This document shows positions 8,994-18,299 of a stretch of DNA of 64,000 bases, one piece after another (positions within the stretch are counted from its first letter, which is position 1; each line of letters starts with the position of its first letter). Under the pieces are notes generated by a model. That model did not search any database. It was given only the letters and a program-made list of their open reading frames with translations, and was not told the DNA's origin. Origin of the DNA: Blautia hansenii DSM 20583 (GTDB lineage: Bacteria; Bacillota; Clostridia; Lachnospirales; Lachnospiraceae); NCBI RefSeq assembly GCF_002222595.2, contig NZ_CP022413.2, positions 194,501 through 258,500 on the forward strand, given 5' to 3'. A program made the position numbers and the translations under genes.

Positions 8994-10031
8994 ATGAATA
9001 CAGCATTAAATTATCAGCCGGAAGTTCTTGTTGATACAGCAGATTTGAGCCGAGAAGATTGGTTGGATTACCGGCGTCTTGGTATTGGTGGAAGCGATGC
9101 AGCGGCAATCATGGGCTTATCCCCATTTGCGACAATCAGGGATTTGTATTTCGATAAAATTGGTGTTACGCCAGTAATCGAAGAAGAGGAAGAAAACTGG
9201 GTAGCGAAAGAAGTGGGACACCGCCTGGAAGATTTGGTTGCCATGATTTTTGCCAAGAAGACTGGACTTGAAGTTTTCCCTGTACGAAAAATGTTCCGGC
9301 ATCCGCTATATCCGTTTATGTTAGCGGATGTGGATTACTTTATCCGTTTTCCAGATGGCAGCATTGGGATTTTGGAATGTAAAACCTGTAATTACAATGC
9401 AAAAGACAAATGGGCAGATGATGGGATTCCTGAAAACTATGTTTTGCAGGTTCGTCATTATCTTGCAGTCATGAATATGAATAAGGCATATATTGCTTGC
9501 CTTTATGGAAACAATGAAAATGAATTTGTTTACCGGTGTCTGGAACGAGATAGAATGGAGGAAGAAGAACTCATTGACCAGGAGAAATACTTCTGGGAGG
9601 AATATGTGGAGAAGAAAATAGAACCACCGTATTCCGGAAAGCCAGATCTCATTTTGGCTAGTATCCGGAAATATAATGGTTACGCAGACAAATCAATTCC
9701 TGAAATCAGCATATCTAGCTTGGAATCACGCAGTCTTGAAAAATATCTCAAATTATCTGAAGAAAAATCCCAATTGGAAAAGAGAAAAAAGGAGATTGAA
9801 GCGGAACAACGTGCATTGAGTGTACCGTTTGTCGAGCTTCTTGGACAAGGGTGTAAGGCAGTGATCGAGGATGGGAGTTTCCGTTACCGGATTACTTATA
9901 ATCCTACGATACGCACCCAGATTGGAAAAGAAAATATGGAGAAGCTGAAAAATCAGCATCCGGATATCTACGAAGAATACACAAGCACTACAGAAAGCAG
10001 GATTTTCCGGATTAAAAAGGAGGTTGCATAA
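8994..10031 (+). CDS. YqaJ-type viral recombinase / lambda-exonuclease-family nuclease
   Basis: 345 residues. The N-terminal half has the YqaJ signature: RLGIGGSDAAAIMGLSPF, then GHRLEDLVA, then LADVDYFI and ILECKT, which supply the acidic and lysine residues of the PD-(D/E)xK nuclease site, then YVLQVRHYLAVM. The C-terminal third is partly coiled coil. Such enzymes resect dsDNA 5'-3' and feed a single-strand annealing protein in phage-like recombination. The start has AAGGAGGAAATG. The stop codon shares a base with the next start. Confidence 0.9.
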   Translation: MNTALNYQPEVLVDTADLSREDWLDYRRLGIGGSDAAAIMGLSPFATIRDLYFDKIGVTPVIEEEEENWVAKEVGHRLEDLVAMIFAKKTGLEVFPVRKMFRHPLYPFMLADVDYFIRFPDGSIGILECKTCNYNAKDKWADDGIPENYVLQVRHYLAVMNMNKAYIACLYGNNENEFVYRCLERDRMEEEELIDQEKYFWEEYVEKKIEPPYSGKPDLILASIRKYNGYADKSIPEISISSLESRSLEKYLKLSEEKSQLEKRKKEIEAEQRALSVPFVELLGQGCKAVIEDGSFRYRITYNPTIRTQIGKENMEKLKNQHPDIYEEYTSTTESRIFRIKKEVA

Positions 10032-10432
10032 TGTTACAAGGAAAAAAGGCATATATCTGTTCTCCGCTGTCTGCCCGGAATCCAGAGGGAGTGCAGCATA
10101 ATATGGAATTGGCAAAATACTATCTCATGCAGATGAAACGGCTGTATCATTGCCGTACTTTTGCTTCACATGCTCATCTTCCGTTAATGTTGGATGACCG
10201 TATCCCAGAAGAGCGTGAGACTGCAATGCAGATTGGAGCTTTGATGCTGGATTTATGTGAAGTATTAATTATTTGTGGCTCCTGCATTAGCGAAGGAATG
10301 AGAAGAGAGATTCAGACAGCATTCGAGAAAGGAAAGGACGTTTATTGGTATGATTCCAAGATGAAACCAGGCGAATTGATGAAAGTAGAGAACTGGAGGA
10401 GTATAGACGATGAGGTGCAAATATATACGTAA
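10031..10432 (+). CDS. Small nucleoside-deoxyribosyltransferase-like protein (DUF4406/DUF7768 type)
   Basis: 133 residues. It opens with KKAYICSPLSA, has a middle HLPLMLDDRIPEERETAM, and ends with VLIICGSCISEGMRREIQTAFEKGKDVYWYD. That layout is typical of the Rossmann-like deoxyribosyltransferase superfamily found in phages and elements. Catalytic activity is not assured. TAATG overlap with the nuclease and a 23-base overlap with the helicase gene indicate a tightly coupled operon. Confidence 0.75.
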   Translation: MLQGKKAYICSPLSARNPEGVQHNMELAKYYLMQMKRLYHCRTFASHAHLPLMLDDRIPEERETAMQIGALMLDLCEVLIICGSCISEGMRREIQTAFEKGKDVYWYDSKMKPGELMKVENWRSIDDEVQIYT

Positions 10433-12653
10433 GATTTTTCAAAATGAGGAAAACGGATATACGGTTGCATTATTTTCCACGCTGGATCATGAGGTTCCTC
10501 TTTCTGCCAGAGATAAATTTTGGGCAGACAAAAAAATCATTGCGTTTACTGCAAAAGGATATGACCTGCCTCTTACGGATGAAATCGAAATAGAAATGGA
10601 AGGCGAGTGGGAGACAAATTCCCATGGAACACAATACAAGGTAGAAACTTTTTTGGAAGTTGTACCTAGAACAAGGGAAGGTATCTTAGGATACCTTTCT
10701 TGTGGTTCTTTAAAGGGAATTGGTCCCAAAACGGCAGAACGGATTGTCGATCGTTTTGGTCTGGATACCTTGGAGGTAATGGAAAAGTATCCACAGGAAT
10801 TATTAAAGATTCAGGGGATATCTCAGAAAAAACTGGACCGTATTGTGGATTCTTTTGGAAAAAACAAAGTATTCCGGGAATTGATGACTTTTTTATCACC
10901 GTTTCATGTTACGCCTAAAAAAGCAAATATGATTCTTCAGAAGTTTCGGGATCAATCCGTAGAAATCATTCGGAAGCAGCCTTATATACTCTGCTCAGTC
11001 AAAGGGTTTGGTTTTCTCACTGTGGATGCCATTGCAAGGCAGTGCTGTGCTGCAACAAATGATCCTATGCGTATTTCCGGATGCGTCAGCTATGTGTTGC
11101 GGGAAGCCATGAAGCAGAACGGACATTTATATCTGGAGCAGGAAATTCTGGTGAAAGATGCATTGAAGGTTCTGAATAAAGAACCGGATCTTCAGCCGGT
11201 GACGGAAACAGAGATTTTAAAAGTGTTATATCGTCTGGTCATGCAGGACAGTATCGTAGTAGAAGAGAATAGGGTTTACATTACCAAACAGCATCAGGAA
11301 GAAGAGGATACAGCCTCTATGATTGCAAGAAAATTGCACGAGCAAATTCCAGCTCTTACGATTGAAAAGGAACTGGAGGAAGCACAGGAGGATTTAAACA
11401 TAACATTATCCGAACAGCAGAAAGAAGCAGTGCGTATGGTTTTTGCAAACCCGATCTGCATTATTACTGGAGGACCTGGAACCGGCAAAACAACGGTTTT
11501 GAAGGTCATTTTGTATATCTATCAGAAAAAATGTGGGAATGAAGTCAAACTGATGGCACCGACTGGACGTGCTGCAAGGAGAATGGCAGAGAGTACTGGA
11601 AATGGAGATGCAACTACTATGCACATGGCACTGGGGCTTTTTGGTGACGGTGATTATGAAGCACTTACGGATAAACTATCCGCAGATTTTATTAATGCGG
11701 ATGAGGTATCTATGGTAGATATGCACCTTGCCTATGAATTTTTTTACAAGATAAAGGCAGGGGCAAGGGTGCTTTTGGTCGGGGATGTCCATCAGCTTCC
11801 TTCAGTAGGAGCTGGGGATGTGTTCCGGCAGCTTATCTTGTGCGGGAAAATACCGGTTACTGTTTTAAATCTGGTATATCGCCAGGGGAAGGACAGCAAC
11901 ATCCCCATAAATGCTCAACTTATCAATGAAGGAAAGACAAACCTGCAATGGGGGGATGATTTCCAGATGGTCGAATGTTCAGGAGCAGATGCGGCGGCAC
12001 AAATTGTTAAAAATATCTATCTCAAGGAAATTCAGATGTATGGTATGGAGCAAGTACAGATACTCTCTCCATATAAAGTGAGAAGTGCAGCCGGTGTCTT
12101 GGAACTGAACCGCAGTCTGCAGGACGAGGTAAATCCCCCTGTATCCGGAAAAAGGGAGCTTCATCTTGGCGGTGAGATATTTCGGGAAGGTGACAGAATC
12201 CTTCAAAACAAGAATACAGAATTTGCCAGTAACGGAGATTTGGGTACATTGGTACAGATTGCTGAAGATGAGGACAATAACCCTCTGGTTCAAATCGTAT
12301 TTACAGATGGCCGCAGGGTGAAGTATGAGGCAGAGCAGGTGGAAATGATTGAACATGCAAACGCCGTAACCATACACAAAAGCCAAGGAAGCGAGTGCCA
12401 GGTGGTCATCATTCCGTGGTTAAAAGCTTTTTATCCCATGCTGAAGCGGAACATCTTTTATACGGGAATCACCAGGGCAAAACAGCGTGTTTATATTGTT
12501 GGGGAATGGAAAGCCGTTTGTCAGGCAATCCACACAGATGATACGGGAACCAGAAAGACGATGCTGGCAGTAAAAATACAACAGTATTGTGAAAGGTATC
12601 AGAGACAGGAAAACAGACGGATTCCTGCAACAATTTACAACAGGGCTGTGTAA
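10410..12653 (+). CDS. RecD2-like SF1B DNA helicase
   Basis: 747 residues. The N-terminal part has OB-like and helix-hairpin-helix repeats (GSLKGIGPKTAERIVDRFG, KIQGISQKKLDRIVDSF). The Walker A is GGPGTGKTT at about residue 353, Walker B region is ADEVSMVD, and RVLLVGDVHQLPSVGAGDV follows. The C-terminal UvrD-like VTIHKSQGSEC and FYTGITRAK motifs are intact. It is the RecBC-independent RecD2 architecture, a 5'-3' helicase. With YqaJ and SSB-like proteins it would serve element recombination or replication. ATG at 10410 overlaps the preceding gene. Confidence 0.93.
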   Translation: MRCKYIRKIFQNEENGYTVALFSTLDHEVPLSARDKFWADKKIIAFTAKGYDLPLTDEIEIEMEGEWETNSHGTQYKVETFLEVVPRTREGILGYLSCGSLKGIGPKTAERIVDRFGLDTLEVMEKYPQELLKIQGISQKKLDRIVDSFGKNKVFRELMTFLSPFHVTPKKANMILQKFRDQSVEIIRKQPYILCSVKGFGFLTVDAIARQCCAATNDPMRISGCVSYVLREAMKQNGHLYLEQEILVKDALKVLNKEPDLQPVTETEILKVLYRLVMQDSIVVEENRVYITKQHQEEEDTASMIARKLHEQIPALTIEKELEEAQEDLNITLSEQQKEAVRMVFANPICIITGGPGTGKTTVLKVILYIYQKKCGNEVKLMAPTGRAARRMAESTGNGDATTMHMALGLFGDGDYEALTDKLSADFINADEVSMVDMHLAYEFFYKIKAGARVLLVGDVHQLPSVGAGDVFRQLILCGKIPVTVLNLVYRQGKDSNIPINAQLINEGKTNLQWGDDFQMVECSGADAAAQIVKNIYLKEIQMYGMEQVQILSPYKVRSAAGVLELNRSLQDEVNPPVSGKRELHLGGEIFREGDRILQNKNTEFASNGDLGTLVQIAEDEDNNPLVQIVFTDGRRVKYEAEQVEMIEHANAVTIHKSQGSECQVVIIPWLKAFYPMLKRNIFYTGITRAKQRVYIVGEWKAVCQAIHTDDTGTRKTMLAVKIQQYCERYQRQENRRIPATIYNRAV

Positions 12654-12742
12654 AAAAATAGCAAAATAGTTCAATGTTGGGAATTGGCAGGTTATTACTT
12701 TATGAAGGGATGTCCTGCCGGTTCCAAAGAAAGGAGCAGGCA

Positions 12743-13675
12743 ATGAGCGAATTATTATATAACAAGTCAAAAGCAGTAGAAGAACTGAATAAAGTGGAAG
12801 GATTTTATCCTCTGGAACTTGCCAGAGTTATTTCTAATGAAGGGCAGGAGGAACAACGGTATCTGGATGTGAAATATCGGAAGCTGTGGTTCCGTCTGGT
12901 AAATCCTACAGGCAAGATTATCAGCCGGATTGTTCACTTTACCGAAAATATGGCAGTCGTAGAAGCCAGAATTTATCTGGATAAGTGTGATCAGGAAGAT
13001 AATTATATTGCCAATTCCTTTTCACAGAAGTTTCGTACAGCAGATACACAGTTTGGGGATAAATTTCTTGAAATGGCAGAAACAGCGGCAATTGGGCGAG
13101 CTTTGGCAGATGCGGGGTATGGTCTGCAATTTGCTGATGTAGGGGAAGGAAATGATCCAATGCAGGTAGATGCAGGAATTCCTGTAAATCAGGGAACACA
13201 GATGCAGACTGCGATGCCAGCACAAACCCCTGCACCAGGAATGCAGCAGACTCCCAATCAGTCAGCAGGAACCATGCCATCATTTCCGCTTCAAGCAACT
13301 CCGGGGCAGCAGATGATGGAACAGTTTTATCAAGAAGCACAAGCCAATGGAAATACGATTGGCGGGGGAACGGGTACAGGACAGATGACAAATCCGGTAA
13401 TGATTCCGGCAACTGGATCTGTACCAGTTATGCAGCAGATGCCTTCTAAGCCGCAATTTCTGGATCCCAATATGCCAGTGGAAGAACTGGTGAAAAGGAT
13501 GAGTTATGAGCAGGCAATACAAGTAGCCGTAACAGGACAGGGAAAATTTAGTGGAAAAACCATGGGACAGGTTGCAATAGAAAGTCCTTCCAGCTTGCAA
13601 TGGTTCGCAGAACAGTATCATGGACAGAACCATTTCATACCGGCGGCAGCCAGAGTAATTCTTGCAAAGGCATAG
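12743..13675 (+). CDS. Probable ssDNA-annealing or recombination protein with ExoX-like C-terminal domain
   Basis: 310 residues from ATG 12743, behind AAAGGAGCAGG. Residues 1-140 form a conserved globular part (EGFYPLELARVI, YLDVKYRKLWFRL, ETAAIGRALADAGYGLQF); the last segment resembles the start of Rad52/ERF-type annealing proteins. A low-complexity Met/Pro/Gln/Gly linker follows (about 145-240). The last ~60 residues (SYEQAIQVAVTGQGKFSGKT, then SLQWFAEQY) look like the small ExoX-like C-terminal module. An annealing role next to YqaJ is inferred and not proven. Confidence 0.6.
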   Translation: MSELLYNKSKAVEELNKVEGFYPLELARVISNEGQEEQRYLDVKYRKLWFRLVNPTGKIISRIVHFTENMAVVEARIYLDKCDQEDNYIANSFSQKFRTADTQFGDKFLEMAETAAIGRALADAGYGLQFADVGEGNDPMQVDAGIPVNQGTQMQTAMPAQTPAPGMQQTPNQSAGTMPSFPLQATPGQQMMEQFYQEAQANGNTIGGGTGTGQMTNPVMIPATGSVPVMQQMPSKPQFLDPNMPVEELVKRMSYEQAIQVAVTGQGKFSGKTMGQVAIESPSSLQWFAEQYHGQNHFIPAAARVILAKA

Positions 13676-13699
13676 CAAATAGCCGGCTTAACATTCTTT

Positions 13700-13721
13700 C
13701 CACAGCCAAAAAAGGCTGTGG
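13700..13721 (+). other. Perfect 8-bp hairpin just before a ribosome site
   Basis: CCACAGCC, six A, GGCTGTGG. There is no T-run, so it is not an intrinsic terminator. It ends six bases before AGGAGG of the primase-like gene and could protect the mRNA or tune translation. Confidence 0.6.
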
Positions 13722-13741
13722 AAGAAAGGAGGAACCATAGA

Positions 13742-14932
13742 GTGTATGATATGTCAGGCTTTAGCTACGATATCACAGATGTCGTGCATTTACTGCAACT
13801 TAGAGTACGGCATAAAAATTCTTCGTCAATGGATGTGAATTGTCCATTTTGTGGAGAAACAAAAGGGAAAATGAATGTTAATCTTCAGAAAAATGTGTTC
13901 CGGTGTAATCGGTGTGATGCTTCAGGTGGAATGCTAGAATTATACGGAAGACTGCATGGTGTTTCCAGTGCAGAGGCAAACCGACAGATCCGGGAAGCTC
14001 TGGGAAAGGGGGAATACCGGACGGATTATCAGGTAGTTCATAAAGAAGAGCCTGTAGAAATTTTCAATGCCGAGTTAGCGGATGCAGATGTCATTGACCG
14101 AACATATCAAGAAATGTTGTCGTTATTGACCTTAAATGATAAACATCAGGAAGATCTTAAAAAAAGAGGGCTGACGAAAGAACAGATCGAGATACAGAGG
14201 TATCGTAGTGTACCGTTGTTTGGAATTAAAAATATGGTACAAAAACTGTTGGAATCCGGACAGACGGTAAAAGGTGTGCCAGGATTTTATGAAGATCAAG
14301 ATGGGAAATGGACAATTAATTTTACTTCTAAAAATTCTGGGATTTTGATACCGATTCGATCCGTGGAAGGAAAAATACAAGGATTTCAGATACGGTTGGA
14401 TCAGGTAATGGAGGGACGGAAGTATATCTGGCTTTCCAGTGTGAAATTCCAAAATGGAGTATCATCAGGGAGTCCGGTACATGTCATAGGAAGTCTGGAC
14501 GCAGAACAGATCTATTTAACAGAAGGTGCATTAAAAGGTACGATAGCCCACTATTTATCTGGAGATACGTTCATTTGCGTTGCAGGTGTCAATCAGTACA
14601 GAAATTTAAAGCCAGTTTTGGAAACACTGAAAAGCAGGCATCTGCAGCACCTATATGAAGCTTATGATATGGATAAAAAAATGAAGGTATATTGTGATGG
14701 GGATTCTGAGAAATGTGATGCCTGTCAACGTAAACTAGCCACTTTTTATTGTCCGCATAAGATGCAGAAACGGCAGATTCTACAGAACGCTTGTAGAAAG
14801 GTGTATGAAATCTGTAGTGGATTGTCTATTTCCATGAGCCGTATGGTTTGGGACATGGATTCTTATGGTGAGTGGAATGGGCAGATCAAAGGAATTGATG
14901 ATTATTACTATGTATTGAAAAATACGGGGTAA
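13742..14932 (+). CDS. CHC2 zinc-finger primase-like protein with Toprim-like region
   Basis: 396 residues from GTG 13742, nine bases after AGGAGG; an in-frame ATG at 13718 lies on top of the hairpin and is less likely. The zinc ribbon is CPFCGETKGKMNVN...FRCNRCDASGG (C-x2-C...C-x2-C), the DnaG-type CHC2 finger. The LDAEQIYLTEGALKGTIA segment and the later YEAYDMDKK look like a Toprim/DUF3854-like catalytic region. It probably primes element replication or binds ssDNA. A second Cys cluster (CDGDSEKCDACQRKLATFYC) near the C-terminus is unusual for DnaG. Confidence 0.8.
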   Translation: MYDMSGFSYDITDVVHLLQLRVRHKNSSSMDVNCPFCGETKGKMNVNLQKNVFRCNRCDASGGMLELYGRLHGVSSAEANRQIREALGKGEYRTDYQVVHKEEPVEIFNAELADADVIDRTYQEMLSLLTLNDKHQEDLKKRGLTKEQIEIQRYRSVPLFGIKNMVQKLLESGQTVKGVPGFYEDQDGKWTINFTSKNSGILIPIRSVEGKIQGFQIRLDQVMEGRKYIWLSSVKFQNGVSSGSPVHVIGSLDAEQIYLTEGALKGTIAHYLSGDTFICVAGVNQYRNLKPVLETLKSRHLQHLYEAYDMDKKMKVYCDGDSEKCDACQRKLATFYCPHKMQKRQILQNACRKVYEICSGLSISMSRMVWDMDSYGEWNGQIKGIDDYYYVLKNTG

Positions 14933-14978
14933 ATATGGACCGGGCAAGTTGTCCGGTCTTATGGAAGAGGAGGATTCG

Positions 14979-15767
14979 ATGAAACGAAAGAAAATTTACG
15001 GTATATTTATGCTTGTAGCCATTGCTGTTTTTTTATTTGCAGGAGGAAGGATATTGCAAATTTATTTGAATTATCAGGAAAGTCAAAAAGTCTATGAGCA
15101 GATGGAAGGGTTTACACAAAAGATAGAGGATCAAAACCTGTCACCAGAAGCGGTTCCAGGGGAAACACCAGAGGAGGTCGCAGAGCAGGGATTCCTACAG
15201 GTGGATTTTAACAAGCTGGAAGAAATCAATCCAGATGTCATTGCATGGATTGAGATTCCTGGTTTGGAAATTAGTTATCCGGTAGTCCAGGGGAGGGATA
15301 ATGACTATTATCTACATCACCTGATTACGGGAGAAAATCATAAAAGTGGCAGTATTTTTATGGACTTTCACAACCAGGAGGATTTATCAGACAGAAATTC
15401 CATTATCTATGGGCATAATATGAAGGATGGGAGCATGTTTGGAACCCTAGATCAGTATCAGTCACAGGCACTTTATCGAAACTATCCCTATTTTTATATG
15501 TATGTGACAGGATATATTTATGAGTATCAGATTTTTTCCTGTTATGCAGCACCGACGGATCATCCAGCATATACTTATGATTTTCCTACTTCTGAGGACT
15601 ATGAAGTTTTTCTGGAAACACTACAAAGAAGTGCTGAGTATAACACAGGGATGACAGTTACCAAGGAGGATCAGGTAGTGACCTTATCAACTTGTGTAAA
15701 TACCCGAAAGGATTATCGCTATTTAGTACATGGAAAACTGAAACAGAAAATAAAAATGGAGGAATAA
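14979..15767 (+). CDS. Class B sortase
   Basis: 262 residues from ATG 14979 behind AGAGGAGG. A single N-terminal membrane anchor (about 5-27) precedes an extracellular sortase fold: PDVIAWIEIPGLEISYPV, IIYGHNMKDGSMFG (catalytic His), VTLSTCVN (catalytic Cys), and the Arg in DYRYLVHG. Class B sortases in elements usually attach a surface or pilus-like conjugation protein to the wall. I saw no LPXTG/NPQTN-type substrate in the window, so the partner is probably further along the element. Confidence 0.92.
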   Translation: MKRKKIYGIFMLVAIAVFLFAGGRILQIYLNYQESQKVYEQMEGFTQKIEDQNLSPEAVPGETPEEVAEQGFLQVDFNKLEEINPDVIAWIEIPGLEISYPVVQGRDNDYYLHHLITGENHKSGSIFMDFHNQEDLSDRNSIIYGHNMKDGSMFGTLDQYQSQALYRNYPYFYMYVTGYIYEYQIFSCYAAPTDHPAYTYDFPTSEDYEVFLETLQRSAEYNTGMTVTKEDQVVTLSTCVNTRKDYRYLVHGKLKQKIKMEE

Positions 15768-15770
15768 CAG

Positions 15771-16187
15771 ATGTTAGATTTTGAATATGCAAAGGCATTG
15801 GTAGAGGTTGTGCTAGATACAACTTGCAGCGAAAAAGAAAGAGAAGTACGGCTGGAGTGTTTAACCCCAATATTTGGCAGAGCAAATGCTTATTTAAAGA
15901 AAGGCTTCTTACCCAATGTGGTAGAGGCTTTTTTTGTGCGAAAAATGGAAGGTTTGCCACTGGTATCGACAAAGCAGGATATGCAGGATTTTTTGAAAGT
16001 CAGTACACCCCATTATTTCGGCGGGAAATTTACAGTTAGTAATATTCCGTATTATTCAGAGGAAGAAGAACTGCTACTTTGGTCAGAAACATCACTTCGT
16101 GGTCCATTGATTACAGCCGGATACGAACGCTATATGGAACTGTTTAAAAAGATTTTGCCTCAAAAGGCAGAACAGATTAATTTTTAA
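15771..16187 (+). CDS. Hypothetical small cytoplasmic protein
   Basis: 138 residues, ATG 15771, three bases after the sortase stop, so translationally linked to it. No signal peptide or membrane helix. Nothing catalytic is recognised. The sequence starts LDFEYAKALVEVVLDTTCSEKE and has an aromatic middle. Followed by a strong terminator at 16271. Function unknown. Confidence 0.65.
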   Translation: MLDFEYAKALVEVVLDTTCSEKEREVRLECLTPIFGRANAYLKKGFLPNVVEAFFVRKMEGLPLVSTKQDMQDFLKVSTPHYFGGKFTVSNIPYYSEEEELLLWSETSLRGPLITAGYERYMELFKKILPQKAEQINF

Positions 16188-16270
16188 AAAGAGAAATAAT
16201 TCAAATGAGGACTGGAAATGTATAGTAGGTAAAGATGAATGTTAAAAATCATTGTATAGGAAGAATGCAT

Positions 16271-16306
16271 CTGTCTGTGGCAAAATTCCGCAGACAGAAT
16301 TTTTTT
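16271..16306 (+). terminator. Rho-independent terminator
   Basis: CTGTCTGTGG (16271-16280) pairs with CCGCAGACAG (16288-16297), then seven T. It ends the operon that starts at 7499. Confidence 0.9.
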
Positions 16307-16376
16307 GAAAAAAAGTTGCTTTGTACGGAAGTTCTGCGTACAAGAGAAGTATAAAGAAAAAAGGAGAGATGATTTT

Positions 16377-17297
16377 ATGATAAAAAAAGTTCGGATTGCG
16401 GTAGACCATGGTAATAGAAATATGAAAACCTGTTCCCAGGTATTTACGACAGGGCTTACCATTCAGGATAAAAAGCCTGCCAGAGGGGAAAAGTTCCTGT
16501 TCTATGAGGGAAAGTATTATGTGCTGAGTGAAAATAGGATTCCTTATCAAAGAGATAAAACGCAGGATGATCGTTTTTTTATCCTTACTCTATTTGCAAT
16601 CGTAAAAGAGCTGGAGGAAAACCCTCAAATTCAGCCAGAGGATGTCATTCAAGTGGATCTTCCGATTGGGCTGCCACCCAAGCATTATGCAGAACTTTGT
16701 GAACGGTATGAATCATATTTTAAAAGGCAAGGGAAAATCTATGATATCAATTACTGTGGTAGTACATATCATATCACTATTGGAGAGGTAATGGCATTTC
16801 CACAGGACTATGCGGCTATGATGACTATGATTGAAAAGCTACAGCAGATTCCCAAAGTAGTAGGAATTGATATAGGAGGATTTACTACAGACTATCTTCT
16901 GATGCGGAAAGGTAATCCGGATATGGAAGCCTGTGATTCCATGGAAAAAGGCGTGATTACCATGTATAACAAGATTATTTCCGGGATTAACAGTGAATAT
17001 GATATTTTGTTAGAGGAAAGTGATATTGACAGTATCCTTCAGGGAAACACAGAGTTTTATGAAGAGGCTGTAGTCCGTATGACAGAAGGCATGGTGCAAG
17101 ATTTTGTAAAGGATCTGCTGAACAGTATTCGAGAAAGAGGCATAGATACCAAAGCAGCATATACGGTATTTATTGGAGGCGGGGCAAAGCTATTGAGCCA
17201 TTTCCTAGAACAATCAGACCGTCTGGGGAAATATACCTTTATTGAGGATATTTCTGCCAATGCCAAAGGATATGACAGACTGTTTCAGATTATGTAG
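16377..17297 (+). CDS. ParM/Alp-like actin family segregation ATPase
   Basis: 306 residues from ATG 16377, behind AAAAGGAGAG. Actin-fold nucleotide motifs are seen: RIAVDHGNRNMK (phosphate 1), VVGIDIGGFTTDYLL (phosphate 2) and TVFIGGGAKLL (adenosine). These proteins polymerise to push plasmid copies apart. Here the likely role is stabilising the excised or replicating form of the element. A partner-like small gene follows after seven bases, which supports a type II partition pair. Confidence 0.88.
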   Translation: MIKKVRIAVDHGNRNMKTCSQVFTTGLTIQDKKPARGEKFLFYEGKYYVLSENRIPYQRDKTQDDRFFILTLFAIVKELEENPQIQPEDVIQVDLPIGLPPKHYAELCERYESYFKRQGKIYDINYCGSTYHITIGEVMAFPQDYAAMMTMIEKLQQIPKVVGIDIGGFTTDYLLMRKGNPDMEACDSMEKGVITMYNKIISGINSEYDILLEESDIDSILQGNTEFYEEAVVRMTEGMVQDFVKDLLNSIRERGIDTKAAYTVFIGGGAKLLSHFLEQSDRLGKYTFIEDISANAKGYDRLFQIM

Positions 17298-17303
17298 AGG
17301 AGT

Positions 17304-17678
17304 GTGATTAATGTGGAGAAAAAGAATCCTTATAAATTCACACTTGGGTTTGATAAAACGAAACCAACTCATGTACGTGCAGTAGAGATTTTAAACGCCG
17401 TAAGGGATAAAGCCGACTTAATTGCATCAGCAGTGGTAACTCATATAGATGGCGGCAGAACAGAAGAAGGGGCTGTATTGAACCAAGAAGCTTTGCAGAT
17501 TATGATGTTGGAATTGGTAAAGCAAGAAGTGGAAAAAGCAATGCAGAACTATTCTTCAAAACAGGAGAATGTTCAAGTGGAAGAAGAAATAGAGAAACAG
17601 AAGGTATCTGAATTTGTCCTTGCACCTGAAGTTGCCAAAAGCGTTAGAGATGCAATGAGTGCATTTAGAAATAGATAG
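17304..17678 (+). CDS. ParR-like partition adaptor candidate
   Basis: 124 residues. GTG 17304 follows TAGAGGA closely; a second GTG at 17313 is a possible alternative. A short basic N-terminus (NPYKFTLGFDKTKPTHVRAVEIL) resembling ribbon-helix-helix openings is followed by a Gln/Glu-rich helical tail. Position right behind a ParM-like gene suggests it binds a centromere site and the filament. Assignment rests mostly on context. Confidence 0.6.
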   Translation: MINVEKKNPYKFTLGFDKTKPTHVRAVEILNAVRDKADLIASAVVTHIDGGRTEEGAVLNQEALQIMMLELVKQEVEKAMQNYSSKQENVQVEEEIEKQKVSEFVLAPEVAKSVRDAMSAFRNR

Positions 17679-17683
17679 AAAAG

Positions 17684-17720
17684 AAAAAAGAAGCATCGGA
17701 TTTTGAGTGCTTCTTTTTTG
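17684..17720. terminator. Strong bidirectional terminator
   Basis: AAAAAAGAAGCA (17684-17695) pairs with TGCTTCTTTTTT (17708-17719). It serves the par pair and, in reverse, the XRE gene at 17822. Confidence 0.9.
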
Positions 17721-17821
17721 TTGCACATTTATGCCAATTCACAGGAACCCCACAGATTTCGCACAGGTTTCTCACAGATTTCATCCGTATAATCAAAAGT
17801 CAGATATTGTCAGAAAAAGGC

Positions 17822-18172
17822 TTAATTGAGTGGATCCTTTTCTTTCAATGCAGAAAGAAGCCCACGCAAGGTGCGTAGGGCAATTTGCCGCTCATCTTCA
17901 GAGCAGTTTTGCAGTTCTTTCATAATCTGATAGGTAGTAGTGTCCGGTTCCTTTCGTTCATCCTGAACAGCTGCATCAATTGAAATATTCAGAAATTGAG
18001 CGATTGGGATTAAAGTTGCAAGTTCCGGATTGCCATTACAGGTTTCAATATCAGAAATGGTCCGGGTGGACACACCGGCTTGTTCTGCAAGTCTTGATTG
18101 TGACAGACCACGCCTTTCTCTTTCACTTCTTACCATATAGCCTAATTTTTTCTTGACAGTATCCATCAGCAT
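17822..18172 (-). CDS. XRE-family helix-turn-helix repressor
   Basis: About 116 residues. Three in-frame ATGs lie close together (18178, 18172, 18166); 18172 has the best spacing from GAGGTG. The HTH is RERRGLSQSRLAEQAGVSTRTISDIE. The C-terminal half is helical. It is divergent from the regulators at 18.3-19.2 kb, a layout like the control region of Tn916-type elements, so it probably represses element genes. The dyad at 18225-18260 in its divergent promoter is a candidate operator. Confidence 0.85.
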   Translation of the reverse strand: MLMDTVKKKLGYMVRSERERRGLSQSRLAEQAGVSTRTISDIETCNGNPELATLIPIAQFLNISIDAAVQDERKEPDTTTYQIMKELQNCSEDERQIALRTLRGLLSALKEKDPLN

Positions 18173-18224
18173 CCGCATCACCTCACTTATTGTTTTATTT
18201 TATCGTAGATTGATAGTAAGAGAA

Positions 18225-18260
18225 ACGCATTATAGTGCATGAAGATACGCAATATAATGT
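18225..18260. promoter_or_regulatory. Divergent promoter region with dyad and shared 12-mer
   Basis: CGCATTATA and TATAATGTG form an imperfect dyad around GTGCATGAAGAT (18235-18246). TATAAT at 18253-18258 with TTATAG 17 bases upstream gives a plausible rightward promoter. The 12-mer is identical to that at 7488-7499. Confidence 0.55.
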
Positions 18261-18299
18261 GAATTGCGGGGCAGGAGAACCTACAAAGGAGGAGCATCT

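Noticed and set aside
9753..10115. 120-codon minus-strand frame
   Set aside because: Antisense to the YqaJ nuclease and following gene, whose motifs are clear.
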